From NCBI GenBank assembly GCA_021776785.1, contig JAJFFF010000022.1, forward strand, positions 1 through 64,000: 64,000 nt of DNA. Direction: 5' to 3'. Positions 50,365-60,218 of the stretch are shown here, piece after piece. A program made the translations under genes and the position numbers. This DNA comes from Planctomycetota bacterium. GTDB taxonomy: Bacteria; Planctomycetota; PLA2. Below the pieces are notes generated by a model. It was given only the letters and a program-made list of their open reading frames with translations. It was not told the origin of the DNA and made no database searches. The stretch's first letter is position 1. Each line of letters opens with the position of its first letter.

Positions 50365-50421
50365 ACCCGGTAGAATATGAAACCTTCGAGCACACTTGCG
50401 AGCACACTTGTCGGGGCCGTT

Positions 50422-50820
50422 ATGAAAATTGAGAAAACCTACAACCTTCCTTTTTCTGTCGAGAAGGCGTATCAGGCGTGGGTCGCGTCAACGACCGTCA
50501 TTGCGCCGGCGACGAGTATGGATATTGACCCACGAGTCGGCGGGCGCTATCGACTGTTGATCGACACTGCTGACTTCACGGCAAAAAATGAAGGGAAATT
50601 CTCACGAGTTGAACCACTCTCACGACTGACCTACACGTGGGAATGGAACAAGGACGGAGAAGTTTCAACCATTGATGTGCGATTCACGAGCGTGGAATCA
50701 GGCACTCAAGTTGACATCGTTCATAGCGGTTTTTCATCCCAAGAAAGTATGTCCGTCCACGATTCTGGATGGGACAGCTACATCGAGGGATTTTCCAAGC
50801 ATCTCGCCGACACCGCATAG
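50422..50820 (+). CDS. SRPBCC/AHSA1-type protein, low GC
   Basis: 132 residues: MKIEKTYNLPFSVEKAYQAW and VGGRYRLLIDT are the start of an AHSA1/START-like helix-grip fold, with LTYTWEWNKDGE and VDIVHSGF following. These bind hydrophobic ligands or act as Hsp90 co-chaperone-like proteins. Base composition is near 50% GC, clearly below its neighbours, and codon use is mixed, suggesting transfer. The stop codon is followed at once by a remnant of the tRNA-Pro 3' end. The ATG at 50422 has GGGG upstream; an in-frame ATG at 50377 is less likely. Confidence 0.82.
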   Translation: MKIEKTYNLPFSVEKAYQAWVASTTVIAPATSMDIDPRVGGRYRLLIDTADFTAKNEGKFSRVEPLSRLTYTWEWNKDGEVSTIDVRFTSVESGTQVDIVHSGFSSQESMSVHDSGWDSYIEGFSKHLADTA

Positions 50821-50824
50821 TGGT

Positions 50825-50838
50825 CCAGTCACCCCGAC
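50825..50838 (+). repeat. Distal tRNA-Pro 3'-end remnant
   Basis: CCAGTCACCCCGA, the last 13 bases of tRNA-Pro including the discriminator, recurs here in the same orientation about 3.5 kb from the gene. The next 20 bases loosely match the sequence following the tRNA (CCGTCC at matching distance). Confidence 0.65.
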
Positions 50839-50918
50839 CAAGCCGTCCATAAATTAGCCTGCGGAGAGTCCGCTTCACCACTCCGGGCCGTCCACATTGC
50901 CGCACGCGAGGTTTCCAA

Positions 50919-52229
50919 ATGAAACAGGCACCTGTCATCCTGCTCATATCCGTCCTCGCACTCTGGCCCACCCCGCAAACATCACACGCCGAATCCAACC
51001 CGGCCCCCAAGCGCGTCTCCGTCCTGCCGGTCTTCTTCGTGCCATCGGACCAGCCGCAACCCACGGTGGCCCAACAAGCCGCTCTCATAAAGCACCTACG
51101 CATCGCCCAAGCGCGCTACAAGGAGTTGCTCGGCGGTCGCGACACGTTTCGGCTCGAGAAAACACCACTGGTCTACGTCGGTCGTCATCCGCTGCTTGCC
51201 TATCGCCCGCTTCCGGGCGACGCCAGCCACGAGTTTGCCGCGGAGCTTTTGGCCCACCTGAAAACCGACCGCTTCACGTGTCCCTACGTGCTCGCGATCG
51301 TCGTGATGAACCCGTGCGAGAACTGGCCGGCCGGCGGCGCGCGCCCGCTCAATTGCGGATTCAATCACGGCGGCGGTTTCGTCGAAGTGTCGTCTTACGG
51401 CTTGGACAAAAACCCTGGTTTTCAAGGGACGTTGCAGCACGAGCTGGGACACGGGTTCGGGCTCGTCCACGTCGACGCTTACGGCTACTCCATGACGGAC
51501 AACGAGTCGCTCATGTCGTACAACCCAAAGCACCACACCGCCGGATTCGAGCCGAGTAAGACCCCTGGAATTTTGATCCCCGAAGACATTCGCGCGTTGG
51601 CCCTAAATGATCGCGCGTTCGGGAAGCTCGAGTTCAAGCCGAGCAAAGACGTACCCGCTGGCTACAAGATCCAAAAGATTGCGCAGCTCCCGGCCTGGCC
51701 CATCCCCGGCGAAGCATCGTTTGAAGAAGACGTCGCCAAGCGCGAGAAGGGCGGCAGCGGCTTCGAACTCTTCGTCGGTGGAAAGCGCGTTGCTTACGAG
51801 CCCACTTGGAATCGGCGCAACGCACTCGCGCGGCTGCGCAAGGAGTTAAACCGCAAGTCCAAAAAGCCCGTCGAAGGGCGGTTCAACGGGCACGTGCTGC
51901 ACGCGGACGAAAAAGGCTACCAGCTCTTTTTTAACGGAGTCCGTGTCGGCCACGAGCCCGCCTGGACCATGCAGCAAGCCATCGAGAACCTCCGCGGGAA
52001 CCGGTCGAGAAGACCCCAGATGCGCGTCGAAGGCCGCTACAACGGAGAGCTCATTCTTTGGGCCGAGCCGACCGGATACGAGCTCTTTTTCAACGGAGTC
52101 CGCGTCGGCCACGAACCCAAGTGGACCAAGGAACAAGGCCTCGCAAACCTGCGCTTCAACCTAAAAGCCAACGCAAAGCAGCACGTAAGCGCCCGATTCG
52201 AAGGCGTCGAACTCCGAATCGAGCGGTGA
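50919..52229 (+). CDS. Secreted zinc metalloprotease-like protein with three C-terminal repeats
   Basis: 436 residues with a signal peptide ending near SHA. The zincin motif HELGHGFGLVH (HExxHxxGxxH) lies around residues 173-183, with LMSYNP downstream as a possible Met-turn, so it is a metzincin-like protease. The last 170 residues contain three repeats of a GxELFFNGxRVGHEPxWT unit separated by ELxxKSKKPVEGRFNG-like linkers; these may bind substrate or the cell surface. Substrate unknown. Confidence 0.82.
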   Translation: MKQAPVILLISVLALWPTPQTSHAESNPAPKRVSVLPVFFVPSDQPQPTVAQQAALIKHLRIAQARYKELLGGRDTFRLEKTPLVYVGRHPLLAYRPLPGDASHEFAAELLAHLKTDRFTCPYVLAIVVMNPCENWPAGGARPLNCGFNHGGGFVEVSSYGLDKNPGFQGTLQHELGHGFGLVHVDAYGYSMTDNESLMSYNPKHHTAGFEPSKTPGILIPEDIRALALNDRAFGKLEFKPSKDVPAGYKIQKIAQLPAWPIPGEASFEEDVAKREKGGSGFELFVGGKRVAYEPTWNRRNALARLRKELNRKSKKPVEGRFNGHVLHADEKGYQLFFNGVRVGHEPAWTMQQAIENLRGNRSRRPQMRVEGRYNGELILWAEPTGYELFFNGVRVGHEPKWTKEQGLANLRFNLKANAKQHVSARFEGVELRIER

Positions 52230-52486
52230 CCGGGCGGCGCGTAGGTCGCCAGCGACCCCCTGGATTTCTGCCGCGGGTCGGGGGCGGGTGAGCGGAGATC
52301 CAACCCGCGAGCCATGGGGCGGAGATCGGTCAACCCGCTCTTGGTGACAATTTCCCCAAGGAACCGCCGACGTCGGGCTGTTTTTTCGGATTTGAGGACC
52401 CCACAGGCCAAGGATTCCTTGAGGGGTAACCCCAGGAGCCCCTGTCTACATAGGTGCAACCCAAACTCACTCGAAAGGAATCCGAG
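52230..52486. other. Intergenic region with a diverged terminator repeat
   Basis: No gene. Bases 52362-52400 resemble the hairpin that follows tRNA-Pro (GAACCGCCGACGTCGGGCTG then T6) and probably terminate the protease transcript. The second half should carry the module D promoter. Confidence 0.55.
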
Positions 52487-52702
52487 ATGAAGACTTTGAA
52501 AGTTATCGTTTTGGCGCTTGGCCTCTGTGCGCTTCCGGCGCTTGCCGGCGACTGCCTCTCCGGCACCGAATGCGTCAACGCCTGCCCGCTTGCCAAGCAA
52601 GCCAACACGCGGATGGCGACCGGCAATGAATCGTTGAGCGTCTCCGTCACCATGCGCGAGCAGCTCGTGAAGACTGTTCTGCGCAACGTCGAAGGCATCT
52701 AA
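52487..52702 (+). CDS. Small exported Cys-containing protein (module D)
   Basis: 71 residues: a signal peptide (MKTLKVIVLALGLCALPALA) then GDCLSGTECVNACPLAKQAN and an amphipathic tail. Three cysteines with C-x5-C-x3-C spacing sit right after the predicted cleavage site. A good Shine-Dalgarno (AAGGAA) fixes the start. It lies 11 bp before the sigma gene and in the same operon as a CPLC thioredoxin-like membrane protein, so it may be a redox substrate or ligand of that sensor; this is inference. Confidence 0.75.
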   Translation: MKTLKVIVLALGLCALPALAGDCLSGTECVNACPLAKQANTRMATGNESLSVSVTMREQLVKTVLRNVEGI

Positions 52703-52713
52703 AAGCGCACTCC

Positions 52714-53262
52714 ATGGTCTGGGAATCTCGGGAGCGGATTGAGTTTCGCCAGCTCTTCGAGACGCAAGCGGACGCCCTGTTTCGATACCTGTACCGACTC
52801 GCGCGCAATCGCCACGACGCCGAAGATCTCTTGCAAGAGACGTTCGTACAGTTGTGGAGAAAGCGCGGCCAGTTTCGGGGCGAGGGTAGCTTTGCCGGCT
52901 ACGTGCGCCGCATTGCGTACCGGACCTTTCTGAATGCACGTTCGCGGCTGGCCCGCCGCAACGGCGCCGTTTCGCTCGACAGCAGCCCTGAGCCGCTCGA
53001 CAGCGAACGCGGCCCGGCGGAAGCGGCCAGTCGCGACGATCTCGAGCAGTTCGTGCTCGCGCGCGTCCGGCAAGCGGTGAATGCACTGCCCGACTCGTTG
53101 CGCGAACCGTTTGTGCTCTTTCGGTTTGAAGGACTTCGGCTGAAAGAGGTGGCGGCAGTGCTCGGCATCACAACCAAAGCGGCCGAAAACCGCGTGGCGC
53201 GCGCGCTCCATTCCGTGGCCGCGCAAGTGGACGACCTACGCACGGAGTACGGAGGGCGATGA
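52714..53262 (+). CDS. ECF RNA polymerase sigma factor (module D)
   Basis: 182 residues, regions 2 and 4 only: FRQLFETQADALFRYLYRLAR, RHDAEDLLQETFVQLWR, YVRRIAYRTFLNARS; region 4 LPDSLREPFVLFRFEGLRLKEVAAVLGIT and AAENRVARALHSV. Closest relative in the window is the module A sigma, nearly collinear over its whole length. Its stop overlaps the next ATG. Confidence 0.93.
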   Translation: MVWESRERIEFRQLFETQADALFRYLYRLARNRHDAEDLLQETFVQLWRKRGQFRGEGSFAGYVRRIAYRTFLNARSRLARRNGAVSLDSSPEPLDSERGPAEAASRDDLEQFVLARVRQAVNALPDSLREPFVLFRFEGLRLKEVAAVLGITTKAAENRVARALHSVAAQVDDLRTEYGGR

Positions 53263-54392
53263 TGGATCTCGAAACCATGCGCAGCTACGTCGACGGCACC
53301 TTGCCCGACGAAGACCGTGCGGCGTGGGAAGCGCAACTCGCCACCGATCCCGAGTTGGCGCGCGCCGTCGAGACCTATCGTCTGATCGTGCGTGCGACGG
53401 ATGTGCCCGCGCCCAAACGTTCCGCTCCGCTTACGTTTTCGCGCAAGGGCGAACCCGTGTGGCGTCGCCGTCTCGTGACGGGCGCGGTCGCCGCCGCGCT
53501 GCTCCTTGCCGCGAGTTTCGCGCTCTGGCCGCAACCGAAGGCCGCCGATTCGCGCGACATCGCGGCTGTTCCCATCGCCCCCAAGAGCGTGTCGCTCCAA
53601 GCGATTCCGCTCGGTCCGATTCAGCCCTTAGACATACCGTCGTGGCCGCGCGCGCTCGCGAGTTTCACGCCGCCGCGCGGCGACGTCCCGCTCGCGTGGC
53701 AAAACGACCTCGCCGAGGCCGAAGCGTGGGCGCGTGCGTCCAACCGTCCGCTCCTTGTGTTTTTGCACCACGAGCAGTGCCCGCTGTGCCGGCAATACGA
53801 ACGCGGGCCGTTCCGGCAACGCGAGGTCATCGCTGCGGCGCAGGACTTCGTGATGCTCAAGCTGACGCACGACGCCGTGCCTGCGTGGATCGCCGAGACC
53901 GTGCCGGAAGGTTGGCCGGTGTTGGCTGTGTACGAGCCGCGCGGTCGCATCCTCGCCGGGCTGACCGGCGTAAAACAGGCCCCGCGTTTGGCGCAGTGGT
54001 TACAGCGCGGCGCGCGCGCGTGGCAAAAGGCGGGGCATCAACCCCCGCCGAGTTGGGACGCCCTGCAAAAAGCCGCACAAAAAATGGAGCAGGCGGCCCA
54101 GGCCGACGACCCCGCGGTCCAACTCGCGCTGTGGAAGTCTGTCGAAACCGACGGGCCGGACGGCGTTTTGCGCGACGCCGCGCGGGCGCAACGCGTAAGC
54201 GTGGAAGCCTCAATCCAAGCCGAGCTGTTCGCCGTGCGCGACGGCCCTCTGGCGCATGCCGCCGCAGCACTTGCGCAACTCGCGCAGGCGTGGCGCGGCA
54301 CCGCATACGCCGACGATCTCGCGCGCATCCGGCGTCATGTCGAACGACACGGCGTGTTTCCGGAGCTGCGCTCCAAAAACCGTGGGGGGTAG
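53259..54392 (+). CDS. Putative anti-sigma factor fused to a CPLC thioredoxin-like domain (module D)
   Basis: 377 residues, a full-length paralogue of the protein at 19122. N-terminus MRSYVDGTLPDEDRAAWEAQL resembles anti-sigma helices and lacks zinc ligands. Membrane helix about 73-90. Extracytoplasmic domain with PLLVFLHHEQCPLCRQYERG, the CPLC at 174-177; then EGWPVLAVYEPRG, equivalent to the EGWPLFFVLDPN of the paralogue, with the cis-Pro region of thioredoxins. Helical C-terminal tail ends RHGVFPELR, matching THGVWPELV in the paralogue. Overlaps the sigma gene by 4 bp. Confidence 0.77.
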   Translation: MMDLETMRSYVDGTLPDEDRAAWEAQLATDPELARAVETYRLIVRATDVPAPKRSAPLTFSRKGEPVWRRRLVTGAVAAALLLAASFALWPQPKAADSRDIAAVPIAPKSVSLQAIPLGPIQPLDIPSWPRALASFTPPRGDVPLAWQNDLAEAEAWARASNRPLLVFLHHEQCPLCRQYERGPFRQREVIAAAQDFVMLKLTHDAVPAWIAETVPEGWPVLAVYEPRGRILAGLTGVKQAPRLAQWLQRGARAWQKAGHQPPPSWDALQKAAQKMEQAAQADDPAVQLALWKSVETDGPDGVLRDAARAQRVSVEASIQAELFAVRDGPLAHAAAALAQLAQAWRGTAYADDLARIRRHVERHGVFPELRSKNRGG

Positions 54393-54433
54393 CAGCCGTT
54401 GCGGTTGTCAAACCTCAAGGAAGGAAGACCGAC

Positions 54434-55285
54434 ATGAGCCGAATCGAAATCACATCTCTCGCTCTTTTGCTGTTTGCGACGATTGCGCAGGCGACGCCGT
54501 TGGGCGATGCCAAGGAGCACTTCGCCGCCGGCCGGTTCCAAGAGGCGATCAAGGCTGCGGAAACCGTCGCGGAAAAAGACGCCGACTACGCGCGTGCGCA
54601 GTATCTGCGTGGCGAGATCGCGCTGATGCTCGACGATGTCGAACAAGCGACGACATCGTTTCGGAGCGCGCTTAAGGTCAAGCCGAAGGCGGAGCCGATC
54701 CTGACGGGCTTGGGGCGCGCGCTCCTCGCCGCTGAAGAGTACGCCGAAGCCAAAGAGGTTTTGGGGCGTGCAGTGAAAGCGAAGCCGACGTCGGCGCGCG
54801 CCCACTGTTTTTTGGGGATCGCGACGCAACACGACACGCTCGGCGCTAAGGGCAAGAAATCGATCGATAAGGGGCTCAAGCTCGGCGGCGACGATCCGGT
54901 GATCACGCAGGCCGCCGTGTTGTTTTATCTGGGCGAGAACAAGCTGAAGAAGGCGACGCAGGTCGCCGACCGCTTTCGCAAAAAGAACAAGAAGCACCCG
55001 CTCGGTTACTTCTTAAGAGCGCTGGCGCTGGAGCGGTCGGAAAAATACGACGACGCGATCGAGGCGTACCAAAAAGCGATCGCGCTCGACGAACACTTCC
55101 TCGACGCTCACAAGAACCTAGCCATCCTGTGCATCGCGCAAAACCCGCTCTACAAAAACAAGAAGCGCACGCAGATTGCGATGAAGCATTTCGAGAGCTA
55201 TCGCAAGCTGGGCGGCAAGGACCCGGCACTCATCCAGATCCACGAAACGCTCAAAAAATTCATCGGACAGATCACCGGCGGGTAA
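54434..55285 (+). CDS. Exported TPR protein (module D)
   Basis: 283 residues with a signal peptide (SLALLLFATIAQA). The body is TPR repeats (HFAAGRFQEAIKAAETVAEKDADYARA, EEYAEAKEVLGRAVKAKPTSARA, EKYDDAIEAYQKAIALDEHFLDA). A strong Shine-Dalgarno (GGAAGG) lies before the ATG. It follows the anti-sigma-like gene by 41 bp, so is probably the module's fourth member and may dock to the sensor's helical tail. Confidence 0.85.
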   Translation: MSRIEITSLALLLFATIAQATPLGDAKEHFAAGRFQEAIKAAETVAEKDADYARAQYLRGEIALMLDDVEQATTSFRSALKVKPKAEPILTGLGRALLAAEEYAEAKEVLGRAVKAKPTSARAHCFLGIATQHDTLGAKGKKSIDKGLKLGGDDPVITQAAVLFYLGENKLKKATQVADRFRKKNKKHPLGYFLRALALERSEKYDDAIEAYQKAIALDEHFLDAHKNLAILCIAQNPLYKNKKRTQIAMKHFESYRKLGGKDPALIQIHETLKKFIGQITGG

Positions 55286-55308
55286 CGTTCCGGCCGCGTC
55301 GCCAAAGG

Positions 55309-55875
55309 TCAGTGGAGTTGCGTGCCGGGGAGGCCGGATTCAAGGATCGACTTCGCGATCGGCGACGGTCGCTCGCGCAGATAGGGGACGTCCGCCAGCC
55401 ATAGGATGCATCGCTCTGGATTCGCATCGATGCCCGCCTCGGCCAGTGCGACGAATTCCTGTGGAACCCAACTGATCAAGTAACCCGTGAACTGTACGAA
55501 TCGCCCGGAGCCCGCGCCGTCGTCCTCGGTCACATAGCCGAGCCAAGTGTCCCAAGGCGGCGTGTTGTCGTCGTCGAAAAAACCCCGGCTCTCCTGCCGC
55601 GCCGCTCCATCGGATAAGTTGGAGTCCGGGTCGTATGCCAGCAACCGTCCGTTCGCCGTCCCTGATGTTAATCCCGCACGAGTGAGTGCAGAGCGCCGGC
55701 GAGTGAGCGCCGACTCCACGACGTCTTCGAACTTCCGCCCAAACGGATGGGGCGCGCACGAAGCCGTCCTAAGGCTCTTCGCGGGTTCTTCCAGAACCGC
55801 GTGTCGGGCGCACCACACCACCGTCTCGGCAAGTCCCATTCGAAAAGCCGACAGGGAGAACGCGGGTTCGTTCAT
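55309..55875 (-). CDS. Hypothetical protein, 188 residues
   Basis: No recognised family. Soluble, with a helical N-terminus (FSLSAFRMGLAETVVWCARHAV), a central RGFFDDDNTPPWDTWLGYV and a FVQFTGYLISWVPQEFVALAEAGIDANPERCILWL segment that reads like a compact alpha/beta or SUKH-style domain. Convergent with module D, so separately transcribed. Confidence 0.65.
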   Translation of the reverse strand: MNEPAFSLSAFRMGLAETVVWCARHAVLEEPAKSLRTASCAPHPFGRKFEDVVESALTRRRSALTRAGLTSGTANGRLLAYDPDSNLSDGAARQESRGFFDDDNTPPWDTWLGYVTEDDGAGSGRFVQFTGYLISWVPQEFVALAEAGIDANPERCILWLADVPYLRERPSPIAKSILESGLPGTQLH

Positions 55876-55902
55876 AGGCCCATCCTAGGGGTGAGTTGTG
55901 AG

Positions 55903-55995
55903 CTAAGGAAACAGCGTCATCATCCAGAAGACTCCGAAGAAAGAAATCCGCACGCAGACAAAATGAAGAGGAGCTTCGCGCGGTATTAGCTTCAT
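55903..55995 (-). CDS. Possible 30-residue hydrophobic peptide
   Basis: A short frame encodes MKLIPREAPLHFVCVRISFF then GVFWMMTLFP. GAGGAG lies at ideal distance before its ATG, which is unusual for a random frame of this size. The second half is hydrophobic enough to insert in the membrane. Could equally be chance; no homologues can be checked here. Confidence 0.35.
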   Translation of the reverse strand: MKLIPREAPLHFVCVRISFFGVFWMMTLFP

Positions 55996-56068
55996 CGCTA
56001 CTCCTCTCTCCGCTTCCGTTCGAGCGCGGCCTTCTGCAGGGCGCGGCGTTTTTGTTTGGCTTGGGCGG

Positions 56069-56758
56069 TTGCCTGCTTATCTGGGCCTAGCGGCCGCGTG
56101 TGCGGCACCGCTTGCGATCACGAATTACATGTTGCTCGCAGTTCCTGGTGAGTATGGCGTGTACTGGACCCCGTTCGTTCCGTTTCTTTCGCGGGTGTGG
56201 ACATTTTGCATGGCGATCCCGACCCTTGTGTGGGGCGCTGCCGCCACGGGGTTTGTCGTCTTTTGCGCGTCCGTTCGATTCACCTTGCGTCGGGAACGTC
56301 CGTCTGTACCCCTTGCGCCTCGCAGCGGTGCGGATCTCAGACGCTTGCTCGGCTTGCTCGTGTTGTATCTCGGTGTGCGCACGGCATCGGTTGCAGCCGT
56401 GCTGGCGGGTCCCTCGGGCAACGTCGGCACCGTTGTGATCACCACGGTTGTCGAGGGCTTGTTGCTGCGCACCGCGTGGGATGTCGTTCCCGCGTTTTTT
56501 TGTGGCGAGCGATGGACGCTTCGTCGCACCGTTTTGGATTCTCGACGACGTAAGCGCCGTGCATTGGCACTCGGGATGACGCTGAGCGGTGCGCGAATCG
56601 CCTTCTACTTCGCGATGAGAACGACCGACGTTTACTGGAATCACCAAGCGTATCTCATTGCCGATACGGTTATAGCTTGCGTCGGGGGAGTTTGGGTCGC
56701 GCTTGCCTATCGCGATCTTGTGACGACGCGATCTGCCGTACTGAACGCCGCGTTCTAA
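56069..56758 (+). CDS. Multi-pass membrane protein, paralogue of the gene at 60219
   Basis: About 229 residues with four to six hydrophobic helices. Aligns with the protein at 60219 along its length (LGLAAACAAPLAITNY versus LGIAAGCAAPVAVANY; PTLVWGAAATGF versus PLLVWGVPATSF; SLSGVW-type end). Similarity extends about 12 residues upstream of the TTG at 56069, into GRGVFVWLGRLPA, but that part has no ATG, GTG or TTG; where the paralogue has its ATG this gene has GCA. The start is therefore uncertain and may have decayed. Function unknown. Confidence 0.6.
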   Translation: MPAYLGLAAACAAPLAITNYMLLAVPGEYGVYWTPFVPFLSRVWTFCMAIPTLVWGAAATGFVVFCASVRFTLRRERPSVPLAPRSGADLRRLLGLLVLYLGVRTASVAAVLAGPSGNVGTVVITTVVEGLLLRTAWDVVPAFFCGERWTLRRTVLDSRRRKRRALALGMTLSGARIAFYFAMRTTDVYWNHQAYLIADTVIACVGGVWVALAYRDLVTTRSAVLNAAF

Positions 56759-56922
56759 ACCGGTTCGCGTGAGGCGGCGTCGTTCGCGCGAGTCGCGCCA
56801 TGGATCGGCGGACGGCTGCCGCTGCTCAAACCTCAAGACCTCGCCGTAGCGCGAGCGGGCGTATTGGCCCGTACAAGCACATCGCGGAGATCTCTCTCGA
56901 CGGCCCCGAACACGCGCGCTCG

Positions 56923-57807
56923 CTATGCGCCGAGCCGCTCGCGGACCATCCCCCCGAACTTTCGCGCCGCGTTGGTCCGGTAGCGCAACAGGCTCCACAC
57001 GACGCAAATGTCCCGGCTCGGCCGCGCGCCGGCGAACGGTCGATACACCCGGCGCTTGGACCGGTCCTGTGCTCGCATCATTTCGGGTACGACCGAGACG
57101 CCGAGTCCGTTCGCGACCATCTCCGCGATCGTCGCCAGTTGCGCTCCGCGTGAGACCACCGCCGGTTGGCTGTCGCGTTGCCGGCAAAAACGGGTGACCT
57201 GGCCGGAAAGGCAGTGATCCTCATGCAGCACCAACGTGCGCTGTTTGTCGAATGCTCCCCACGACACCGACTTGCGTCTCGCCAACGCGCTGTCTTGGGG
57301 CAGCAGCACCCACAACGGTTCGGTCGCGATCGTGTCGATGTGCACCGCGCGGTCGTCTTCGAGCGAGGACGTAATCGCGAGATCGAGCTTGCCGTTCACG
57401 ATGTCGTCGAGCAGACGGTCCGTAACGTTCTCTTCGATGTGAACCGTCGCGTCCGGATAGCGTTTCGTAAACGCCCGCACCAGCCCCGGCAGGAGAAACG
57501 GCGCAATCGTCGGAATCGCTCCGACGTGAAGAATCCCGCGCACGGCATCTCGCGTGTCGCTTGCATCGCGCCGCGCATCCACAAGTTCGGCGAGGATGTG
57601 TCGCGCGCGCTTGAGAAATCGCTCGCCCGCCTCCGTCGTCACCACGCCGCGCGCAAGCCGATCGAACAACGTCGTCCCCAGCTCGGTCTCCAGCTTCTTG
57701 ATCTGCTGGCTTACCGAAGGCTGTGCGACGTGAAGTCGTTCCGCGGCTCGTGAAACGCTTCCTGCTTCCGCCACCGCGACGACGTACTCGAGTTGCCGGA
57801 TCTCCAT
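56923..57807 (-). CDS. oxyR: LysR-family peroxide sensor OxyR
   Basis: 294 residues. N-terminal winged helix (MEIRQLEYVVAVAEAGSVSRAA, VAQPSVSQQIKKLE). In the regulatory domain, LHEDHCLSGQVTRFC places cysteines at residues 199 and 208, the same numbers and spacing as the redox pair of E. coli OxyR. It is divergent from katG, with a matching operator in between, and should activate katG when oxidised. The confidence in OxyR rather than a generic LysR rests on these three facts together. Confidence 0.92.
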   Translation of the reverse strand: MEIRQLEYVVAVAEAGSVSRAAERLHVAQPSVSQQIKKLETELGTTLFDRLARGVVTTEAGERFLKRARHILAELVDARRDASDTRDAVRGILHVGAIPTIAPFLLPGLVRAFTKRYPDATVHIEENVTDRLLDDIVNGKLDLAITSSLEDDRAVHIDTIATEPLWVLLPQDSALARRKSVSWGAFDKQRTLVLHEDHCLSGQVTRFCRQRDSQPAVVSRGAQLATIAEMVANGLGVSVVPEMMRAQDRSKRRVYRPFAGARPSRDICVVWSLLRYRTNAARKFGGMVRERLGA

Positions 57808-57850
57808 GCACGCCAGCGTAAGCGCGCGCGCGGTTGGAGGCGAGCAATCT

Positions 57851-57885
57851 ATAGGCCATGCCTATCGGTGCCATCGGTGGCATAG
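57851..57885. promoter_or_regulatory. Probable OxyR binding site between oxyR and katG
   Basis: ATAG at 57851, seven bases, CTAT at 57862, then a weaker ATCG at 57873 and another ATAG at 57882. The first two elements exactly fit half of the OxyR consensus (four ATAG/CTAT blocks at 10-bp phase). The site is near the oxyR start and about 60 bp before katG's ATG, suiting both autoregulation and activation. Confidence 0.65.
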
Positions 57886-57918
57886 GCTTGAGGAGGGCCC
57901 GGGCGCGGGGTCCAATGA

Positions 57919-60114
<2,196 letters not shown>

Positions 60115-60137
60115 TCGGCAACGAAGACGAACGAGAA

Positions 60138-60175
60138 AGAGGGTTACGACCTTACGGGCGTAGCCCTCTTTTTTT
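60138..60175 (+). terminator. Intrinsic terminator of katG
   Basis: An 11-bp stem (60138-60148 with 60159-60169, one G-T pair) is followed by seven T residues. Confidence 0.92.
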
Positions 60176-60218
60176 GCCGAGGTGATTCGGACGACGTTTC
60201 GAGTCTTAGACTGGCGTG

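Noticed and set aside
47397-50838. Integron with cassettes and attC sites
   Set aside because: No integron integrase and no attC-like core sites; the repeated ends are tRNA-derived.
52037-53086. A 349-codon minus-strand open frame
   Set aside because: Crosses the end of the protease gene, the small Cys protein and the module D sigma gene; no recognisable domain and those genes are better supported.
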